A stretch of DNA of 64,000 nt, from NCBI RefSeq assembly GCF_052857255.1, contig NW_027526499.1, positions 186,001 through 250,000 on the forward strand, in the 5' to 3' direction. Each line of letters opens with the position of its first letter. Position 1 is the first letter of the stretch. This DNA comes from Amblyomma americanum. Taxonomy: Eukaryota > Arthropoda > Arachnida > Ixodida > Ixodidae. Below, piece by piece: positions 24,658 through 35,867 of this stretch. The notes below the pieces were generated by a model, which saw only the letters and a list, made by a program, of their open reading frames with translations, was not told the origin of the DNA and made no database searches. Both the position numbers and the translations under genes were made by a program.

Positions 24658-26331
24658 CTTCGTGTTGGAGAAACTTTATGTTGTAGAAACTCCGTGTTGG
24701 AGAAACTCCATGTTGTAGAAACTCCGTGTTGGAGAAACTTTGTGTTGGAGAAACTCCCTGTTGAAGAAACTCCGTGTTGTAGAAACTCCGTGTTGTAGAA
24801 ACTCCGTGTTGGAGATAATCCATGTTGGAGAAACTCCATGTTGGAGAAACTCCATGCTGCAGAAAATCCGCGCTGGGGACACTACGCGCTGGAGAATCTC
24901 CGCGCTGGAGAGACTTCGTGTTGGAGAAACTCCGTGTTGCAGAAACTCCGCGTTGGAGAAACTCTGTGTGTGAGAAACTGCGAGTTGGAGAAACTCCGTG
25001 TTGGAGAAGCTCCGTGTTGGAGAAACTTCGTATCGGAGAAAGTCCGTGTCGGAGAAACTCCGTGTCGCAGAAACTCCGTGTTGTAGAAACTTCGTGTTGG
25101 CGAAACTCCTTGTTGTAGAAACTCCGTGTTGGAGTACTTATTGTTAGATAAACTCCGCGCTGGAGAAACTTCGTGTTGGAGAAACTCCGCGTTGGAGAAA
25201 CTCCGTGTTGGAGAAACTCCGTGTCGGAGAAACTCCGTGTCGGAGAAACTCCGTATTGGAGAAACTCCGTGTTGGAGAAAATTTATGTTGGAGAAACTCC
25301 ATGTCGAAGAGACTTCGTATTGGAGAGACTCCGTGTTGGAGAAACTTTATGTTGTAGAAACTCCGTGTTGGAGAAACTCCATGTTGTAGAAACTCCGTGT
25401 TGAAGAAACTCCGTGTTGGAGAAATTCCTTGTTGGAGAAACTCCGTGTTAGAGAAACTCCATGTTCGAGAAAGTCCGTGTTGGAGAATGTCCGTGTTGGA
25501 GAAACTCCGTGTTGGAGAAACTCCGTGTTGGAGAAACTTTATGTTGTAGAAACTCCGTGTTGGAGAAACTCCATGTTCTAGAAACTCCGTGTTGAAGAAA
25601 CTCCGTGTTGGAGAAACTCCGTGTCGGAGAAACTCCGTGTTGCAGAAACTCCGTGTTGGAGAAACTCCGTGTTTTAGAAACTCCGTGTTGGAGAAACTCT
25701 GTGTTGTAGAAACTCTGTGTCAGAGAAACTCCGTGTCGGAGAAACTCCGTGTTGGAGAAACTCCGTGTTGGAGAAACTCTGTGTCGGAGAAATTCCTTGT
25801 TGGAGAAACTCCGTGCTGGAGAAACTCCTTGTTGGAGAAACTTCGTGTTGGAAAAACTCCGGGTTGGAGAAACTCCGTGCTAGAGAAACTCCGTGTTTGA
25901 GACACTCCACGTTGGAGAATCTCCTTGTTGGAAAAACCTTGTTTGAGAAACTCCTTGTTGGAGAAACTCCGTTTTGGAGAAACTCCGTGCTGGGGAAACG
26001 CCGTGTTGGAGAAACTCCACGTTGGAGAAACTCCGTGTCGGAGAAACTCCGTGTCGGAGAAACTCCGTGTTGGAGAAACTCTGTGTTGGAGAAACTCCGT
26101 GTTGGAGAAGCTCCGTGTTGGAGAAACTTCGTATCGGAGAAAGTCCGTGTCGGAGAAACTCCGTGTCGCAGAAACCTCGTGTTGTAGAAACTCCATGTTG
26201 TAGAAACTTCGTGTTGGAGAAACTCCGTGTTGTAGAAGCTTCGTGTTGGCGAAACTCCATGTTGTAGAAACTTCGTGTTGGAGAAACTCTGTGTGAGAAC
26301 TTATTGTTAGAGAAACTCCGTGATGGAGAAA
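24658..26331. repeat. Tandem unit 2 of a 1,674-bp doubling
   Basis: Second unit. The junction joins a GTGATGG monomer to a CTTCGTGTTGG monomer in perfect 16-bp phase although 1,674 is not a multiple of 16. The crossover was therefore guided by monomer homology, while the unit length carries older indels. Confidence 0.9.
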
Positions 26332-28684
26332 CTTCGTGCTGGAGAAACTTCGTGTTGTAGAAACTGTCGGAGAAACTCCGTGTTGGAGAAACTCCATGTC
26401 GGAGAAACTCCGTGTTGGAGGAACTCCCTCTTGGAGAATCTCTGTGTCGGAGAAACTCCATGTTGGAGAAACTCCGTGTTGGAGAAACTCCCTGTCGGGG
26501 AAACTCCGTGTTGGAGAAACTCCGTGTTGGAGAAACTCTGCGCTGGAGAAAATCCTTGTTGGAGAAACTCCGTGCTATAGCAACTACGTGTTGGAGAAAC
26601 TCTGCGCTGGAGAAAATCCGCGCTGGAGAAACTCCGTGTTGGAGAAACTCCGTGTTGGAGAAACTCTGTGTTGGAGAAACTCCGTGTTGGAGAAACACCA
26701 CGTTAGAGAAACTCCGTGTTGGAGAAAATTCCTGTTGGAGAAACTCCGTGCTAGAGAAACTCCGTGTTTGAGACACTCCACGTTGGAGAATCTCCTTGTT
26801 GGAAAAACCTTGTTTGAGAAACTCCTTGTTGGAGAAACTCCGTGTTGGAGAAACTCCGTGCTGGGGAAACTTCGTGTTGGGGAAACGCCGTGTTGGAGAA
26901 ACTCCATGTTGGATAAACTCCGTGGCGGAGCAACTCCGTGTCGGAGAAACTCCGTGTTGGAGAAACTCCGTGTTGGAGAAACTCCGTGTTGGAGAAACTC
27001 CGTGTTGGAGAAACTTCGTGTTGGAAAAACTCCGGGTTGGAGAAACTCCGTGCTAGAGAAACTCCGTGTTTGAGACACTCCACGTTGGAGAATCTCCTTG
27101 TTGGAAAAACCTTGTTTGAGAAACTCCTTGTTGGAGAAACTCCGTGTTGGAGAAACTCCGTGCTGGGGAAACTTCGTGTTGGGGAAACGCCGTGTTGGAG
27201 AAACTCCACGTTGGAGAAACTCCGTGTCGGAGAAACTCCGTGTCGGAGAAACTCCGTGTTGGAGAAACTCCGTGTCGGAGAAACTCAGTGTCGGAGAAAC
27301 TCCGTGTCGGAGAAACTCCGTGTTGGAGAAAGTCCTTGTTGGAGAAACTTCGTGTTGGAGGAACTCTGTGTTGGACAAACTCCGTGTTGGAGAAACTCCG
27401 CGCTGGAGAAACTTCGTGTTGGAGAAACTCCGCGTTGGAAAAACTCCGTGTTGGAGAAACTCCGTGTTGGAGAAACTCCGTGTCGGAGAAACTCCGTGTT
27501 GGAGAAACTTTATGTTGGAGAAACTCCATGTCAAAGAAACTTCGTATTGGAGAAACTCCGTGTTGGAGAAACTATGTTGTAGAAACTCCGTGTTGGAGAA
27601 ACTCCATGTTGTAGAAACTCCGTGTTGAAGAAACTCCGTGTTGGAGAAACTCCGTGTTGGAGAAACTCCGTGTTAGAGAAACTCCATGTTGGAGAAAGTC
27701 CGTGTTGGAGAATGTCCGTGTTGGAGAAACTCCGTGTTGGAGAAACTCTGTGTTGGAGAAACTTTATGTTGTAGAAACTCCGTGTTGGAGATACTCCATG
27801 TTGTAGAAACTCCGTGTTGAAGAAACTCCGTGTTGGAGAAACTCCGCGTCGGAGAAACTCCGTGTTGGAGAAACTCTGTGTTGGAGAAAGTCCGTGTTGG
27901 AGAAACTCCGTGTTGGAGAAACTCCGTGTTGGAGAAACTCCGTGTTTTAGAAACTCCGTGTTGGAGAAACTCCGTGTTGTAGAAACTCTGTGTCAGAGAA
28001 ACTCCGTGTCGGAGAAACTCCGTGTTGGAGAAACTCCGTGTTGGAGAAACTCTGTGTCGGAGAAATTCCTTGTTGGAGAAACTCCGTGCTGGAGAAACTC
28101 CGTGTTGGAGAAAACTTCGTGTAGGAGAAACTCCGTGTTTTAGAAACTCTGTGTTGGAGAAACTCCGTGTTGTAGAAACTCCGTGTCAGAGAAACTCCGT
28201 GTCGGAGAAACTCCGTGTTGGAGTAACTCCGTGTTGGAGAAACTCCGTGTTGGAGAAACTCCGTGTTAGAGAAACTCAATGTTGGAGAACCTTCTTGTTG
28301 GAGAAACTCCTTGTTGGAGAAACTCTGTGTTGGAGAAAGTCCGTGTTGGAGAAACTCCGTGTTGGAGAAACTCCGTGTTGGAGAAAATCCGTGTTTTAGA
28401 AACTCTGTGTTGGAGAAACTCCGTGTTGTAGAAACTCTGTGTCAGAGAAACTCCGTGTCGGAGAAACTCCGTGTTGGAGAAACTCCGTGTTGGAGAAACT
28501 CTGTGTCGGAGAAATTCCTTGTTGGAGAAACTCCGTGCTGGAGAAACTCCTTGTTGGAGAAACTCCTTGTTGGAGAAACTCCGTGTTGGAGAAACTCCGT
28601 GTTGGAGAAAACTCCGTGTTGGAGAAACTCCGTGTTTTAGAAACTCCGTGTTGGAGAAACTCCCTGTTGTAGAAACTCCGTGTT
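25151..28684. repeat. Six-kilobase duplication, copy 2 (3,534 bp)
   Basis: Counterpart of 19110-22691 with a net loss of 48 bp. Its first 1.2 kb is also the right part of the second 1,674-bp tandem unit, so 19110-20290, 23477-24657 and 25151-26331 are three copies of one tract. Confidence 0.88.
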
Positions 28685-28865
28685 GTAGAAACTCTGTGTC
28701 AGAGAAACTCCGTGTCGGAGAAACTCCGTGTTGGAGAAACTCCGTGTTGGAGAAACTCTGTGTCGGAGAAATTCCTTGTTGGAGAAACTCCGTGCTGGAG
28801 AAACTCCTTGTTGGAGAAACTTCTTGTTGGAGAAACTCTGTGTTGGAGAAAGTCCGTGTTGGAGA

Positions 28866-29928
28866 AACTCCGTGTTGGAGAAACTCCATGTTGTAGAAAC
28901 TCCGTGTTGGAGAAACTTTGTGTTGGAGAAACTCCCTGTTGAAGAAACTCCGTGTTGTAGAAACTCCGTGTTGTAGAAACTCCGTGTTGGAGATAATCCA
29001 TGTTGGAGAAACTCCATGTTGGAGAAACTCCATGCTGCAGAAAATCCGCGCTGGGGACACTACGCGCTGGAGAATCTCCGCGCTGGAGAGACTTCGTGTT
29101 GGAGAAACTCCGTGTTGCAGAAACTCCGCGTTGGAGAAACTCTGTGTGTGAGAAACTGCGAGTTGGAGAAACTCCGTGTTGGAGAAGCTCCGTGTTGGAG
29201 AAACTTCGTATCGGAGAAAGTCCGTGTCGGAGAAACTCCGTGTCGCAGAAACTCCGTGTTGTAGAAACTTCGTGTTGGCGAAACTCCTTGTTGTAGAAAC
29301 TCCGTGTTGGAGTACTTATTGTTAGATAAACTCCGTGTTGGAGAAACTTCGTGCTGGAGAAACTCTGTGTCGGAGAAACTCTGTGTCGGAGAAAGTCTGT
29401 GTCGGAGAAACTCCGTGTAGGAGAAACTCCGTGTTGGAGAAACTCCGTGCTAGAGAAACTCCGTGTTTGAGACACTCCACGTTGGAGAATCTCCTTGTTG
29501 GAAAAAACCTTGTTTGAGAAACTCCTTGTTGGAGAAACTCTGTGTCGGAGAAACTCCGTGCTGGGGAAACTTCGTGTTGGGGAAACGCCGTGTTGGAGAA
29601 ACTCCGTGTTGGAGAAACTCCGTGTCGGAGAAACTCCGTGTTAGAGAAACTCCGTGTTGGAGAAACTCCGTGTTGGAGAAACTCCGTGTTGGAGAAACTT
29701 CGTGTTGGAGAAACTCCGTCGTGGAGAAACTTCGTGTTGGAGAAAATCCTTGTTGGAGAAACTCCGTGCTACAGCAACTCCGTGTTGGAGAAACTCCGCG
29801 CTGGAGAAACTCCGTGTTCGAAAAACTCCGTGTTGGAGGAACTCTGTGTTGGAGAAACTCCGTGTTGGAGAAGCTCCGTCTTGGAGAAACTTCGTATCGG
29901 AGAAAGTCCGTGTCGGAGAAACTCCGTG
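28866..29928. repeat. Duplicated tract of about 1.06 kb, copy 1 (offset 1,692 bp)
   Basis: Homologous to 30558-31620 at 1,692 bp. Landmark AGTACTTATTGTTAGATAA is at 29311 and 31003. One GTGTTGG/GTGTCGG difference lies near 29610 and one GTGTTGG/GTGCTGG difference near 29680. The intervening 630 bp is an inserted tract with a different parent (29918-31023). Confidence 0.87.
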
Positions 29929-31023
29929 TTGGAGAAAATCCGTGTTTTAGAAACTCTGTGTTGGAGAAACTCCGTGTTGTAGAAACTCTGTGTCAGAGAA
30001 ACTCCGTGTCGGAGAAACTCCGTGTTGGAGAAACTCCGTGTTGGAGAAACTCTGTGTCGGAGAAATTCCTTGTTGGAGAAACTCCGTGCTGGAGAAACTC
30101 CTTGTTGGAGAAACTCCTTGTTGGAGAAACTCCGTGTTGGAGAAACTCCGTGTTGGAGAAAACTCCGTGTTGGAGAAACTCCGTGTTTTAGAAACTCCGT
30201 GTTGGAGAAACTCCCTGTTGTAGAAACTCCGTGTTAGAGAAACTCCATGTTGGAGAACCTTCTGGTTGGAGAAACTCCTTGGAGAAAATCTTTGTTGGAG
30301 AAACTCCATGTTGGAGAAACTCCGTGTTGGAAAAACTCCGTGTTGTGGAAACTCCGTGTTCGGGAAACGCCGAGATGGAGAAACTTCATGTTGAAGAAAC
30401 TCCGTGTTGAAGAAACTCCGTGTTGGATAAACTCCGTGTTGGAGAAACTCCGTGTTAGAGAAACTCCATGTTGGAGAAAGTCCGTGTTGGAGAATGTCTG
30501 TGTTGGAGAAACTCCGTGTTGGAGAAACTTCGTGTTGGAGAAACTTTATGTTGTAGAAACTCCGTGTTGGAGAAACTCCATGTTGTAGAAACTCCGTGTT
30601 GGAGAAACTTTGTGTTGGAGAAACTCCCTGTTGAAGAAACTCCGTGTTGTAGAAACTCCGTGTTGTAGAAACTCCGTGTTGGAGATAATCCATGTTGGAG
30701 AAACTCCATGTTGGAGAAACTCCATGCTGCAGAAAATCCGCGCTGGGGACACTACGCGCTGGAGAATCTCCGCGCTGGAGAGACTTCGTGTTGGAGAAAC
30801 TCCGTGTTGCAGAAACTCCGCGTTGGAGAAACTCTGTGTGTGAGAAACTGCGAGTTGGAGAAACTCCGTGTTGGAGAAGCTCCGTGTTGGAGAAACTTCG
30901 TATCGGAGAAAGTCCGTGTCGGAGAAACTCCGTGTCGCAGAAACTCCGTGTTGTAGAAACTTCGTGTTGGCGAAACTCCTTGTTGTAGAAACTCCGTGTT
31001 GGAGTACTTATTGTTAGATAAAC
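29918..31023. repeat. Copied tract, copy 2 (offset 7,544 bp)
   Basis: Counterpart of 22374-23479, placed between the two units of the 1,692-bp pair. This overlap shows that successive events reused the same breakpoint region. Confidence 0.85.
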
Positions 31024-31620
31024 TCCGTGTTGGAGAAACTTCGTGCTGGAGAAACTCTGTGTCGGAGAAACTCTGTGTCGGAGAAAGTCTGTGTCGGAGA
31101 AACTCCGTGTAGGAGAAACTCCGTGTTGGAGAAACTCCGTGCTAGAGAAACTCCGTGTTTGAGACACTCCACGTTGGAGAATCTCCTTGTTGGAAAAAAC
31201 CTTGTTTGAGAAACTCCTTGTTGGAGAAACTCTGTGTCGGAGAAACTCCGTGCTGGGGAAACTTCGTGTTGGGGAAACGCCGTGTTGGAGAAACTCCGTG
31301 TCGGAGAAACTCCGTGTCGGAGAAACTCCGTGTTAGAGAAACTCCGTGTTGGAGAAACTCCGTGCTGGAGAAACTCCGTGTTGGAGAAACTTCGTGTTGG
31401 AGAAACTCCGTCGTGGAGAAACTTCGTGTTGGAGAAAATCCTTGTTGGAGAAACTCCGTGCTACAGCAACTCCGTGTTGGAGAAACTCCGCGCTGGAGAA
31501 ACTCCGTGTTCGAAAAACTCCGTGTTGGAGGAACTCTGTGTTGGAGAAACTCCGTGTTGGAGAAGCTCCGTCTTGGAGAAACTTCGTATCGGAGAAAGTC
31601 CGTGTCGGAGAAACTCCGTG
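30558..31620. repeat. Duplicated tract of about 1.06 kb, copy 2 (offset 1,692 bp)
   Basis: Counterpart of 28866-29928. After 31620 this copy continues into GTGTCGCAG monomers while the first switches to AATCCGTGTTTTAG. Confidence 0.87.
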
Positions 31621-34600
31621 TCGCAGAAACCTCGTGTTGTAGAAACTCCGTGTTGTAGAAGCTTCGTGTTGGCGAAACTCCATGTTGTAGAAACTTCGTG
31701 TTGGAGAAAGTCTGTGTTGGAGAACTTATTGTTAGAGAAACTCCGTGATGGAGAAACTTCGTGCTGGAGAAACTTCGTGTTGTAGAAACTGTCGGAGAAA
31801 CTCCGTGTTGGAGAAACTCCATGTCGGAGAAACTCCGTGTTGGAGGAACTCCCTCTTGGAGAATCTCTGTGTCGGAGAAACTCCATGTTGGAGAAACTCC
31901 GTGTTGGAGAAACTCCGTGTCGGGGAACTCCGTGTTGGAGAAACTCCGTGTTGGAGAAACTCCGTGTTGGAGAAAATCCTTGTTGGAGAAACTCCGTGCT
32001 ATAGCAACTACGTGTTGGAGAAACTCTACGCTGGAGAAACTCCGCGCTGGAGAAACTCCGTGTTGGAGAAACTCCGTGTTGGAGAAACTTTGTGTTGGAG
32101 AAACTCCGTGTTGGAGAAACACCACGTTAGAGGAACTGCGTGTTGGAGAAAATTTCTGTTGGAGAAACTCCGTGCTAGAGAAACTCCGTGTTTGAGACAC
32201 TCCACGTTGGAGAATCACTTGTTGGAAAAACCTTGTTTGAGAAACTCCTTGTTGGAGAAACTCCGTGTTGGAGAAACTCCGTGCTGGGGAAACTTCGTGT
32301 TGGGGAAACGCCGTGTTGGAGAAACTCCATGTTGGATAAACTCCGTGGCGGAGCAACTCCGTGTCGGAGAAACTCCGTGTTGGAGAAACTCCGTGTTGGA
32401 GAAACTCCGTGTTGGAGAAACTTCGTGTTGGAAAACCTCCGGGTTGGAGAAACTCCGTGCTAGAGAAACTCCGTGTTTGAGACACTCCACGTTGGAGAAT
32501 CTCCTTGTTGGAAAAACCTGTTTGAGAAACTCCTTGTTGGAGAAACTCCGTGTTGGAGAAACTCCGTGCTGGGAAACTTCGTGTTGGGGAAACGCCGTGT
32601 TGGAGAAACTCCACGTTGGAGAAACTTCGTGTCGGAGAAACTCCGTGTCGGAGAAACTCCGTGTCGGAGAAACTCCGTGTTGGAGAAACTCCGTGTCGGA
32701 GAAACTCAGTGTCGGAGAAACTCCGTGTCGGAGAAACTCCGTGTTGGAGAAAGTCCTTGTTGGAGAAACTCCGTGTTGGAGAAACTCCGTGTTGGAGAAT
32801 CTCCGTGCTGGGGAAACTTCGTGTTGGGGTAACACCGTGTTGGAGAAACTCCATGTTGGAGAAACTCCGTGTCGGAGAAACTCCGTGTTGGAGAAACTCC
32901 GTGTTGGAGAAACTCCGTGTTGGAGAAACTTCGTGTTGGAGAAAATCCTTGTTGGAGAAACTCCGTACTATAGCAACTCCGTATTGGAGAAACTCCACGC
33001 TGGAGAAACTCCGTGTTCGAAAAACTCCGTGTTGGAGGAACTCTGTGTTGGACAAACTCCGTGTTGGAGAAACTCCGTGTTTGAGAAACTTTATGTTGTA
33101 GAAACTCCGTGTTGGAGATACACCATGTTGTAGAAACTCCGTGTTGAAGAAACTCCATGTTGGAGAAACTCCGCGTCGGAGAAACTTCGTGTTGGAGAAA
33201 CTCTGTGTTGGAGAAAGTCCGTGTTGGAGAAACTCCGTGTTGGGAGAAACTCCGTGTTGGAGAAACTCCGTGTTTAGAAACTCCGTGTTGGAGAAACTCC
33301 GTGTTGTAGAAACTCTGTGTCAGAAAAACTTCGTGTCGGAGAAACTCCGTGTTGGAGAAACTCCGTGTTGGAGAAACTCTGTGTCGGAGAAATTCCTTGT
33401 TGGAGAAACTCCGTGCTGGAGAAACTCCTTGTTGGAGAAACTCCTTGTTGGAGAAACTCCGTGTTGGAGAAACTCCGTGTTGGAGAAAACTCCGTGTAGG
33501 AGAAACTCCGTGTTTTAGAAACTCTGTGTTGGAGAAACTCCGTGTTGTAGAAACTCTGTGTCAGAGAAACTCCGTGTCGGAGAAACTCCGTGTTGGAGAA
33601 ACTCCGTGTTAGAGAAACTCCATGTTGTGGAAACTCCATGTTGTAGAAACTCCTTGTTGGAGAAAATCCTTGTTGGAGAAACTCCGTGTCGGAGAAACTC
33701 TGTGTTGGAGAAAGTCCGTGTTGGAGAAACTCCGTGTTGGAGAAACTCCGGGTTGGAGAAACTCCGTGTTTTTAGAAACTTCGTGTTGGAGAAACTCCGT
33801 GTTGGAGAAACTCCGTGTTGGAGAAACTCTGTGTCGGAGAAACTCCTTGTTGGAGAAACTCCGTGTTGGAGAAACTCCGTGTTGGAGAAAACTCCGTGTT
33901 GGAGAAACTCCCGTGTTTTAGAAACTCCGTGTTGGAGAAACTCCCTGTTGTAGAAACTCCGTGTTAGAGAAACTCCATGTTGGAGAACCTTCTGGTTGGA
34001 GAAACTCCTTGTTGGAGAAAATCCTTGTTGGAGAAACTCCATGTTGGAGAAACTCCGTGTTTGAGAAACTCTGTGTCGGAGAAATTCCTTGTTGGAGAAA
34101 CTCCGTGCTGGAGAAACTCCTTGTTGGAGAAACTCCTTGTTGGAGAAACTCCGTGTTGGAGAAACTCCGTGTTGGAGAAAACTCCGTGTTGGAGAAACTC
34201 CGTGTTTTAGAAACTCTGTGTTGGAGAAACTCCCTGTTGTAGAAACTCCGTGTTGGAGAAACTCCATGTTGGAGAACCTTCTGGTTGGAGAAACTCCTTG
34301 GAGAAAATCCTTGTTGGAGAAACTCCATGTTGGAGAAACTCCGTGTTGGAAAAACTCCGTGTTGTGGAAACTCCGTGTTGGGGAAACGCCGAGATGGAGA
34401 AACTTCATGTTGTAGAAACTCCGTGTTGAAGAAACTCCGTGTTGGAGAAACTCCGTGTTGGAGAAACTCCGTGTTAGAGAAACTCCATGTTGGAGAAAGT
34501 CCGTGTTGGAGAATGTCCGTGTTGGAGAAACTCCGTGTTGGAGAAACTTCGTGTTGGAGAAACTTTATGTTGTAGAAACTCCGTGTTGGAGAAACTCCAT

Positions 34601-35867
34601 GTTGTAGAAACTCCGTGTTGTAGAAATTCCGTGTTGGAGATAATCCATGTTGGAGAAACTCCATGTTGGAGAAACTCCATGCTGCAGAAAATCTGCGCTG
34701 GGGGAAACTGCGCGCTGGAGAATCTCCGCGCTGGAGAGACTTCGTGTTGGAGAAACTCCGTGTTGCAGAAACTCCGTGTTGGAGAAACTCTGTGTGTGAG
34801 AAACTCCGAGTTGGAGAAACTCCGTGTTGGAGAAGCTCCGTGTTGGAGAAACTTCGTATCGGAGAAAGTCCGTGTCGGAGAAACTCCGTGTCGCAGAAAC
34901 TCCGTGTTGTAGAAACTTCGTGTTGGCGAAACTCCTTGTTGTAGAAACTCCGTGTTGGAGTACTTATTGTTAGATAAACTCCGTGTTGGAGAAACTTCGT
35001 GCTGGAGAAACTCTGTGTCGGAGAAACTCTGTGTCGGAGAAAGTTTGTGTCGGAGAAACTCCGTGTTGGAGACACTCCGTGTTGGAGAAACTCCGTGCTA
35101 GAGAAACTCCGTGTTTGAGACACTCCACGTTGGAGAATATCCTTGTTGGAAAAAACCTTGTTTGAGAAACTCCTTGTTGGAGAAACTCTGTGTCGGAGAA
35201 ACTCCGTGCTGGGGAAACTTCGTGTTGGGGAAACGCCGTGTTGGAGAAACTCCGTGTCGGAGAAACTCCGTGTCGGAGAAACTCCGTGTTAGAGAAACTC
35301 CGTGTTGGAGAAACTCCGTGTTGGAGAAACTTCGTGTTGGAGAAACTCCGTCGTGGAGAAACTTCGTGTTTGAGAAAATCCTTGTTGGAGAAACTCCGTG
35401 CTACAGCAACTCCGTGTTGGAGAAACTCCGCGCTGGAGAAACTCCGTGTTCGAAAAACTCCGTGTTGGAGGAACTCTGTGTTGGAGAAACTCCGTGTTGG
35501 AGAAACTCCACGCTGGAGAAACTTCGTGTTGGAGAAACTCCGCGTTGGAGAAACTCCGTGTCGGAGAAACTCCGTATTGGAGAAACTCCGTGTTGGAGAA
35601 AATTTATGTTGGAGAAACTCCATGTCCAAGAGACTTCGTATTGGAGAAACTCCGTGTTGGAGAAACTTTATGTTGTAGAAACTCCGTGTTGGAGAAACTC
35701 CATGTTGTAGAAACTCCGTGTTGAAGAAACTCCGTGTTGGAGAAATTCCTTGTTGGAGAAACTCCGTGTTAGAAAAACTCCGCGTTGGAGAAACTCCGTG
35801 CTAGAGAAACTCCGTGTTTGAGACACTCCACGTTGGAGAATCTCCTTGTTGGAAAAACCTTGTTTGA
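31621..35867. repeat. Satellite tract without a close tandem copy, with many 1-bp indels
   Basis: About 265 monomers. Related strings exist elsewhere (the tract near 31740-33060 resembles 5180-6370 and 36257-37700), but no adjacent copy was found. Compared with equivalent monomers elsewhere, single-base changes in length occur near 31926, 32217, 32518, 32573, 33243, 33273, 33771, 33911 and 34702, a clear local excess. Landmarks: AGAACTTATTGTTAGAGAA at 31721 and AGTACTTATTGTTAGATAA at 34959. No gene is present; the 637-codon minus-strand open frame at 31142-33055 is a by-product of the stop-free repeat. Confidence 0.88.

Noticed and set aside
31142..33055. Longest open frame, 637 codons on the minus strand, among hundreds of open frames (also 527 codons at 4801-6384 and 15360-16943, and 511 at 53580-55115)
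   Set aside because: The repeat unit lacks stops in all six frames, so long open frames are expected. Equivalent frames overlap on both strands, starts are chance ATG variants, the peptide is only the 16-residue cycle, and no synonymous bias or domain is visible.
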